From Heracleum sosnowskyi (taxonomy: Eukaryota > Streptophyta > Magnoliopsida > Apiales > Apiaceae), in contig CM061244.1 in NCBI GenBank assembly GCA_030848705.1, positions 108,955,111 through 109,019,110 on the forward strand: a stretch of 64,000 nucleotides of DNA, in the 5' to 3' direction. The stretch's first letter is position 1. Every line of letters starts with the position of its first letter. The notes below the pieces were generated by a model, which worked only from the letters and a program-made list of their open reading frames with translations, was not told where the DNA came from and ran no database searches. Positions 55,906 to 64,000 of the stretch are shown piece by piece. Position numbers and translations under genes: made by a program.

Positions 55906-58106
55906 CGTAAAAATGAATTTTTTAATTCAAGTAAGTATATCATTCAACCAAAAGACATAAAAAAATATCCCTAACATTTAGATAATAAAACATTCATATC
56001 TCAAATATAAAACCACCTAAAAAGTAAACAAAATTATTGTTAGTACAAAAAGTTATATTAAAAAAGTATAACAAACACAAAAATTTAATCGAAATATCAT
56101 TTTGGTCAGAGGTCGATTTAAATAGAATACAATTAAAATATAAAAATAAACATATCAAACATATCATTTGATTGCATCTTGATCATATTATTGTAAGTTT
56201 GTAACCGTACCACAATTTTAAAATCGTGTCACAAGTTTAAGTCATTAACTAATTATTGTTAAAATCAGTCGTACACAAACATTAATGTTAGTATCTACTG
56301 TAGTACTATTAAACCAAGCAGGATTATACTATTATACCATCAAGTGGAGAAGATCAATTCAGCCTGTCAATGTTTCACCCCCCACATGATGATCAACACG
56401 GGTTGTGAAGATCAAGATCTCAACAAATCTGATTGCGATTCCTATATATAATAATCTAACGTGCCTTCCAATCCCCATATAATTTGAATGCAACTTCTTG
56501 TAATTATCACACTGACATTATGTATATTTCGTTACTGTCAACGACAATATTAGGTTTAAACTTTATACTAATCACATTGTCAAGTCCAAAACTCCAAGCT
56601 CAATATACTTTTATCGTCTTGGCATGCATCTAAGATTCTTAAAGCCTACTTACCTCAATTTGGCAGAACTATGATGATGCGGAAATTTTGTGCATCTGAT
56701 GGGTGATCGAGTTTTGGCTCTTTCGTTTTATGTTGATAAATATTTGAGAGTTCTTTGGTGAAAACTTATTATATTGGCATGTTTTCCCTCTTGCAATAGA
56801 TTTCAACTTCAACTATCTGATCCGATTTCCCTAACAGAAAAATCTCTGAAATTGAATCAGAGTAACAATAACAAGTGCTTTAGAGGGGTTAGCTACCGGA
56901 CGCAAACAAAGACCTAAAAAGAGAAACAAAGGTCAAAGTAGAAGACCCCCCACCATCCCCACTCTTCACTTGCCTTGCCCTACCCCTGTCAATGGACTTT
57001 GACCTACACAGTACTAGTTGTAATCTCCTACACGATTCCCTATACAAACATCTCTACAGAACAGCTATCATAGTCTCCAATATTTTGGCATTGCCATTGT
57101 TTAAACAAAGCTTCTGGGACCATTGGTGGCCACCGAATGATTCTCTTCGTCTCTCTTATTGTTAAACAACAAAGTGGGTTAACTTGTATAATTGATTCAA
57201 AAATAAATAGTAAAAACACTGAAAATGGTACTGTAAAAGGGAGGGAAGAGTGTGTAAACAAAGAGAGCAAAAACAAGAAACCCCAGCGCATCTTTCTCCT
57301 TGCTTTCTCTACTTTTCATGTGGCCTCAAGCTGGTCCAGTCCTCTGCCCCAAATGCCCTTCTTTCACAACACCATAAAGATAAAGCATCATAAAGCATAT
57401 GACCCTTCAATTTCTCTCTGCTCAACAATCAAAACATACACAAACTCATCCATCACAATGTACTATACAGTTACATAATACTTGTTTGAATAAAGCATAT
57501 GTTATATAATATTTATATAGAGAGGGAGGGAGGGAGGGAGACACACAGCAATGCTGCACAGTGCACACAATTGAATAATTAATAAAATTATCCCCACAAA
57601 AATTTCATACTCTCAACTTTTCTTTTTCTATAAGCTGTACACTTTCTTATTCCCAACTCACTCCTCATTGTTGAATCTTCTTTTTTTGGGAATCATATAC
57701 TCATTTCCCAATACCCCCTCTAACTATCCCCTCCAAAAACCTTGGCATTCCATGGTTATCACCGGAATTTAAGAAACAACAAAAAAATACTAATAACCAA
57801 ATTTTCTCTTGCCCCTTTGAATGTACATGGCACCGGCTCCCCTTTTTCCAACCCCCATGGCTATTTACAAAATTCAGCCATTAAGTAGCAGTCCTAGTAT
57901 TAGAATATCGAGTTCAATCCCAAGGCAGAGAAGCACTTTCAGTGCTTTAATCTTTTGCTCCAAACAAAATTGTACTCTGTATGGTTTCCTGATGGTGGTG
58001 CTACCCGCCAGGAACTGTTCTATTCCCTCTCTATTACGAAACGGGATATTCAAGATTCAGAATATGAATCTTGACATCTGCAGACTGGAATTTTATGTTC
58101 GCCAAA
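55906..58106. other. Intergenic DNA and PIP5K 3' region
   Basis: No protein gene supported. The last 200-300 bp before 58106 probably hold the PIP5K 3' UTR. A (GAGG)n tract lies at 57521..57540. ORFs seen here on the plus strand lack domains. Confidence 0.5.
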
Positions 58107-61100
58107 TCACCCATCTTCAACAAAGATTCTCCCAACAAAATCTCTAAACCTCTTGGAATATAACTTTGGATCCACAGCTGAGATCGAGGTTGGATCAGCT
58201 TGCAATGATTTGTACGCATGCTCGAGCTTTTTGCTTATATCATAGTCCTGTAAGATGTCGATAATCCCAAAGTACAGAACCACTTCGTATGTTTCACCGC
58301 TGCCTGGATTATACTGATCAAAATCACTTCGTCGAGCCAGACGTTCTGCCCTTGCAGGCATATTAGCTCCCAATCTGATCAGTGGTTTCCTATAAAAACA
58401 GTATCCAATTCATATTCAGTATATATGCCTCGACTGTGTCAATTCATTGGTGAAAAAATTGAACAAATTACAATTTCTTACATTAAATCAAATGGTTGTG
58501 ATGATATATAATGACCACGAATGTAAATTAATTAATACCCTCAACATGATGTACTCATACGGCAACTAACCGTTTACCAGTACCATTATAGGTTATTTGA
58601 TTTATAGAACATCCAAATAGAAGTGTACAGCTAGTAACAATGGAAGATAAAAAGATCTACAACCACCTTGTTCTTATCTTTGATATCAATAAAAGGACAT
58701 GGCCTGGGATATGCCCTACAACAACTGTTGCCTTCTAAACTATATCAACATTTTGCCAACTGAAGCTTCTATGAATTATTCAACTACCAAAATAAATTCA
58801 TTTGAGGGATAATCATAGGCCACTTGAAGCTGATTTAAATACTAAATTGTTGACGAATTTTTAAATTTAAACTATTATAGGGTGTCAGATGTGAAAATAG
58901 ACTATATTTATGTGAACTTATCAACTAATTTTGAAAGCTTCTATATACCCTCAAATTTACCAAAGTAATACAATCAATGCAAAGAAATTTCGAACAAGAA
59001 CATACCGCCCGGCTAAAACACGATCCATGTCTTGTAGCTCTGCCTCTAGGAACCGACACCCACGCATAAACTTTTCATTCTGATGTGAATCTTTCTTTCC
59101 TGAAAAGGTAAAACAGGTCCATATATAAATGTTCCAATTCCAACAGATTTAGCAACACATGAGATGAAATCATAAATAGTAGTCAATTACCTGTTCGTAA
59201 CAAAAATGGAGACAACCCCATTTTTTCTCCAGTATTGTCATCACGAAAGTGAAGGCCAACTAATAGACTATAATCCATAATTTTTTCGGCTTCTAAAAAC
59301 TCGCAATCTCGATCAATTTGTCTGATGAAAAGGAAAAGAACAATAAGCTCCAATCATATTTAAGAAAAGAGGGAAGTGGTAATACATTGCAAATTATATA
59401 TATTCTCCGACTTACTTGATCATATCTTGGTACCAGTTCTGCTGAAGGCGAAACACATAATTTAGGTCAAGGTCCTTAAGAGTCGTAGTCTCGTCAATTT
59501 CATCCTCTGGTTTATCCGTTGTTCGGCCATGAGATGATCCTTTTAGGTCAAATCGTCTGTGTATACGATATTCCGAACAGAACAAATTTCCCATGACAAC
59601 AAATCTCGTCTATTTTAATTAAAGAATAAGTGTTAGGAACTAGTAATAAATCAGCCCTTTATTAAAAGGAACCAGAACCTAATATTCAAGACATTTGACA
59701 TGTATCACATACCTTGACTCCACCAACTGGTTTGACACAATGGACACCAAAGAACTTCGTTACAAGTGAATTCTCGTAGCGACAAACATGTTGGTAGTAA
59801 TTTGGAAGCATCTTGATTAGCACCTGATAAGACAATACACCAAACTTTAATTCTTTTTATAGGTAAAACATGTACTGAATTTTAGAAAGGACGTTGAAGG
59901 ATGGAACACCAACATGGAAAACCATTCCAATACAAGACCTTGCCATCATCTTGATATGACCACTATTCCATAAATTAACAACTATAAGTCAAAGCTGTAA
60001 GTTAACAAACCTTGACTTCCGATTTCTTCACAGTTTTGATCATAAATCTATCATCCTGTGTCAGATAAAAAAAACTTCCACTCTTTCCGGGAGATGAGAG
60101 TTCCCTCAGTGCATCATTTCCACATATAGCAAGCATATAATCAGCCGGATCAACTTGAAACAGCTCTCTTAGATGTCTGTAAACCCCAAGTAGAAATACA
60201 ATTAGCAACATACTAACTATACAGTTGTATCAAAAGAGGTATGTAATCAAATCAACAACATCATTTAGATCAACAGCACCAGCATATGGATGCATTTAAA
60301 AGAAGAAATTACCTAAATACCACAGGACAATAATCTTTCCACCGAAACTCAGCTGATGGATGAGGAGGGGTCATCTTCGAGCCTTCTGATGGAAACCTAG
60401 TCCAGAACTTCTCTTTAGGCTCAAAATCACTAGGCTTAAGAGGCCTAACTATAGATGAATGTTTCCCAACTGAATGTCTGCATAGATCAGAATACTCCAA
60501 TAAGACCGAATAATATACAAACATAATATAAACAGATACATACATACACAAACAGATCAACCAAACAACAGATCAAAAAGCCATATACCTGATGCCCAGT
60601 TGAAGATTAAGCATCAAATCATAATGTTTATGCCCTTTGGATATCATCTGTCCCGGCTTCTTCACTTCTCTATTAAAACAACAAGGATTTCTCCTAAACT
60701 TGCCAATATCATCCCTCGCCAACAAATTACCATCTCTATACAACATCGTCGCCTCCACATTATCAATAATATCACAAGTAATATCCCCAGCTTCGCCATC
60801 CGACTCCCAAATACAAATCCTCGGAAACCCCCTCCCACTTTCCATACTCCCTCTCCCACCTTCCACACTCCCTCTCCCATCCACCGACGATCTCTTCCTC
60901 ACCACCCCACCACAATCACTTACTTTTTCACCCAACATCAAAGGCGCAACCAACTTGCTATTAAACTTCAACATATCCTCCTCCCAATTCCTCCCCTCAC
61001 CCCCATTCCCCGGATAAAAAGTTCCATTCAACATCGTATGCTCACTCTCCTTATTCCAACTCCCAACATAACACCCGCCATCCGGCCAAGTAAAAACCCC

Positions 61101-61709
61101 GCTCCCTTTCGGAACACCATTCTCCCAATTCCCATCATACCTATTCCCATTACTCCAAATCAAAATACCTCTTCCATTAATCAATCCATTCCTCCACTCT
61201 CCAACATACTCATTCCCATTCTTCCAAACATACTTCCCTCTCCCATCTTGTAAATTCTTCCGCCACATTCCTTCGTAATAATCCCCATTTCTATAGCCTT
61301 TGTTACCGTAACCATGTTTCCTATCATTAACCCAAGCACCACGATAAGTATCTCCGTCGGATCCAATAAACGTGCCAAACCCGTCCATCCGACCCGACTT
61401 GAATTCCCCCTCGAAAGTCGCGCCAGAAGGCCACGAAAACTTCCCTTTCCCACTCGCTTTCCCTCTCTTCCACTCTCCTTCGTACATACATCCGTCTTTC
61501 CACAGATACTTTCCCGATCCGTGTGGCACGTTTCCCGAGAACCTTCCTATAAATAGATCTCCGTTCGGTAACCTTTTTTCCGCCGGAGATGTAGAAATTC
61601 CGGTGGAGAACGTCGGCGTCACGCGCCGTGTCGTCGCCTGAGATCGACTCTTACTTACAACTAACGGTTTTAGTGACTCAGTTTCTCTCTCTAGAATTGG
61701 CTCCGCCAT
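58107..61709 (-). CDS. PIP5K: Phosphatidylinositol 4-phosphate 5-kinase with MORN repeats (754 aa, 8 exons)
   Basis: Phosphorylates PI4P to PI(4,5)P2 at the plasma membrane. Exons in minus order: 61709..60589, 60477..60313, 60176..60011, 59823..59713, 59609..59416, 59321..59191, 59099..59006 and 58389..58107. All have GT-AG introns, and the sum is 2,265 bp in frame. Eight MORN repeats span residues about 47-235 (first LPNGDLFIGRF, typical YEGEWKRGKASGKG). The kinase region has GNDALRELSSPGKSGSFFY (about 448-466), Lys476 in MIKTVKK, the catalytic DLKGS (Asp542), MDYSLL (Asp602), and an activation loop DYDISKKLEH with KK at 714-715. Length and exon layout fit plant type-B kinases of the PIP5K1-3 group. 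The reading frame is intact. Confidence 0.95.
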
Positions 61710-61973
61710 AGCTTAATTAAGGCTGTTAAGTTACTTTCTCTCTCTACAATCTCGCCGGAAAAACAACCGGCATTCCGGGCAACTGATTCTCTCACTAGAA
61801 GTTGAAGTGAATTTGGTGAAAATGTAGTAAGTATAGATACAGAGAGATTGTGTGTATAGGTCTAGAGAGAAAATTGAAGAGTTAAGATGAGGGTGAATAA
61901 AGCAAGAAATTGAGAGAGAGAGTGTTGTTATAAAAAGAGGTTTAGTGAGCCGGCATTGTATACAGACAGACAT
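61710..61973 (-). promoter_or_regulatory. PIP5K leader and core promoter
   Basis: On the minus strand a TTTTTATAACA box lies at about 61936..61927, implying a start near 61900. The leader of about 190 nt is rich in CT repeats (CTCTCTCTC at about 61918), common near plant transcription starts. Confidence 0.5.
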
Positions 61974-62863
61974 ACAGGGACGTTGTGTGTTTAGTGCAAT
62001 TACGTATTTGCCCTTATTGTTTGTTGAAATTACGTCGAATCAACTTTTGTAACAGGAATATCTGTTGTGACGTGACGGAATCGCCTAGGGAGATGAAGGG
62101 GTAGAATTGTTATTTGAACTTTACTGTGCACTTTGTGGGTTATTACAAATTTGCCATTCTCGCTTTTGGAATTGATCCGGTCCAAGTGAACCGCCCGAAC
62201 CGAGTTGAATCAGTGTCAGATTTTTGTCTTTCTTATTTGATGGATTCAGATAAGATTCATTTTATTAGTAAAATTATTGTAAATTATAAAAAAAATTAAT
62301 TTTATTTCGGAAACAGATCATATTTTTAATATGTAACTGTGGATATAACCTAGTGAATTTTTTTTGCCTGCAAAAGGCCGAGAATGGCAAATCCAGATTT
62401 TAATTAATCAAAGAACAGGTGTACATTGGATTATTTTTTTAGAAAATTGAAATAAGATTTTAATCATTGTTGGAATCTCAGTTAGTTCCCCAAATTATTA
62501 TCTTCTGAAAATGAGGTGCACACGTTTTTTGGGCATAAGAACATCTTTCAAACTTTGTGAACCAAAATAATTGAAGTTGTTTCTAAACATGTATTATTAT
62601 AAAATAAGAGATCATAAAAGTGCTAATTTTATATATGAATCTTACAATTTAATTACAATAAAACTGGTTGAGTCACCTTAATCATACACTTTAAAAAAAT
62701 ATAAGAAATATGAGTATAATATTTAGCAAAACAATATTGGTAAACATAGTCAATGAGGGAATAATGTGTTTTTTCCTTGTTCGGCTAATCTTCTTCTACT
62801 AATTTATGATTTTTTTTTGTTTAGTGGATTAGTAAATTAATAATGCAAGATGTATTGAATTGG
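61974..62863. other. Upstream flank of PIP5K
   Basis: No gene recognised; ordinary AT-rich intergenic DNA. Confidence 0.5.
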
Positions 62864-63012
62864 GTACCGAAATTTGGTACCGAATGTCATATGTTATATT
62901 TTGATTGGCTAATAATAATGAACCCCCTGCATTCACATTAATTCCACCAATAAAATCATTCTAAATTGTCACGTCATCAATGTCACATCATTCGGTACCG
63001 AATTCGGTACCT
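62864..63012. mobile_element. Short MITE with GGTACCGAA termini
   Basis: About 149 bp. It begins GGTACCGAAATTTGGTACCG and ends CGGTACCGAATTCGGTACC, which are near-perfect terminal inverted repeats of about 30 bp with an internal direct repeat of GGTACCGAA. No coding. The family is not recognised. Confidence 0.7.
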
Positions 63013-63665
63013 CTAGCATTACTCTTAGTAAATATAGTGATAAAAATATGTTTTTGAATTATTTACTCACGAATAATGATGCAAAAATAGTTTTATTGGT
63101 TTTTCTTTTCTATTTTTTCGTAAAATTAAATATGAATTGACTCTTTGGAAATGGTGGTGCATGATGAGTCATAAAGTATGTCTCATTTGGTTGATGAAGT
63201 GGAATCTAATGTTCACCCAAATGGTTTCGTTTTACATTTTTTACACCTAGATAAATTTGTACTTTGAAAGCAACACATTTTCCTTACTTATTTAGAAGGT
63301 CTCCGATTGATATTTATTAGAGATTTGTTGTTTTTTCTATAAATTATATCAGTCTTAATAATTTTTGTTGAAAATCTATCCGAATAGTTGCCAATCACAG
63401 AAGTTGTAAGATGATTCTCAACGTAAATTAATTAGAGAAATGATATGAAAAGACGAGATAATAATATAAAAATTGATGGAGTCAGAGTATATTTTTTATA
63501 AGTATTCCATTTTGTTGCTTTCTTTACTGACAAAAGAATGTATTATTTTGAAAAACTAAATTATTATTATTATTTAAAAAACTATATAATAAATGTATGA
63601 TATAGATATGCAACAAGGTGCGCAATAAGAAAAACATATGGCATAAACATTGATATAAGCAGTTT
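63013..63665. other. Intergenic DNA
   Basis: AT-rich; no feature recognised. Confidence 0.5.
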
Positions 63666-64000
63666 TGTTAAGTCACATTTTGGGCATTCTCCCAAATTTC
63701 TCTTTTATTAATTATTAATTCATATTAATAATTAATTAATTAATGTTCAAGTTTTATCTTCTCTTTAAAATGAGGAAGGAAATCAATCAATAAATAATGA
63801 AAAATATTTTCAAACGATTATTTCAAATCAAAAAAAAAAATCATAACATCAATATAATGAAAGATAAAATATGTAATTGTCCACGTTGATAAAGTTTATC
63901 CCTAAAATCTACGGGGGATAAACACAATTTTTCAGAACTGCGTGAACTTGATTCAATATAAATTGATACACAAACATCTTTGCAAAAATTTCTTTCTTTT
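63666..64000 (+). repeat. Diverged LTR of the element A/B family (runs off the window)
   Basis: Starts TGTTAAGTCACATTTTGGGC and then follows the element A LTR in order: CCAAATTTCTC, TTAATAATTAATT, GAGGAAGGAAATCAATCAAT, ATTTTCAAACGAT, and near the end a GAACTGCGTGAACTTGAT block. Clearly related but with many substitutions and a poly-A expansion. The remainder lies past 64000. Confidence 0.65.

Noticed and set aside
60600..61253. A 217-codon plus-strand ORF opposite PIP5K exon 1.
   Set aside because: It is the antisense shadow of the MORN-repeat exon, low in complexity (Ile/Pro/Thr-rich), with no domain.

Overview
This is nuclear DNA from a flowering plant, almost certainly a eudicot. The evidence is AT-rich intergenic DNA, spliced genes with GT-AG introns, and nested Ty1/copia, Ty3/gypsy, Helitron, CACTA and MITE sequences. 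Family-level placement is not secure; the retroelement types suit an asterid (Apiaceae-like), which is a guess. There is no bacterial, organellar, tRNA, rRNA or CRISPR content.

Two host genes sit at the edges, both on the minus strand. At the left (about 0.44-5.94 kb) is a FAR1/FHY3-family gene, a transcription factor domesticated from a MULE transposase. It has a non-coding first exon, one large coding exon, and a chain of short 3' exons, four of which are exactly 69 bp and each encode one 23-residue repeat. At the right (58.1-61.7 kb) is a complete eight-exon PIP5K gene with eight MORN repeats and a PIP kinase domain (754 aa).

Between them lies about 50 kb of mobile DNA. From left to right: a long-TIR MITE (6.4 kb); two inverted copies of one MITE family (8.4 and 16.0 kb); a small non-coding LTR element, here called A (11.9-13.9 kb); a copia LTR end facing a decayed minus-strand copia gag-PR-INT remnant (17.75-20.8 kb); a CACTA terminus that abuts a 5'-truncated Tat-type gypsy element (21.4-27.6 kb) carrying a spliced antisense gene; an almost intact, young 12.9-kb Sirevirus-like copia element (28.24-41.19 kb) with matching 5-bp TSDs and LTRs differing at 3 of 544 positions; and a nest at 43.5-52.6 kb. 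The nest has a copia LTR plus gag, fused to a reversed gypsy LTR plus gag fragment, next to element B (a relative of A) with a Helitron inside one of its LTRs. A second small Helitron and a degenerate tandem-repeat field follow to about 56 kb.

The most interesting unit is the 28.24-41.19 kb copia element. Besides gag and pol it carries a 1,211-codon ORF downstream of pol and, in the gap between them, a 132-aa antisense ORF. Both have plausible plant-type TATA boxes, so the gap looks like an internal divergent promoter. The octamer AAACTCTG or its complement occurs about 30 times across the element, in LTRs, coding and non-coding parts alike. A second copia family here shows a similar pattern with TCTACGGAT. 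The LTR 3' ends of two copia families share a stem-loop with a poly-C loop and compensatory stem changes. Elements A and B, otherwise without protein-coding domains, share a conserved ~48-codon ORF.
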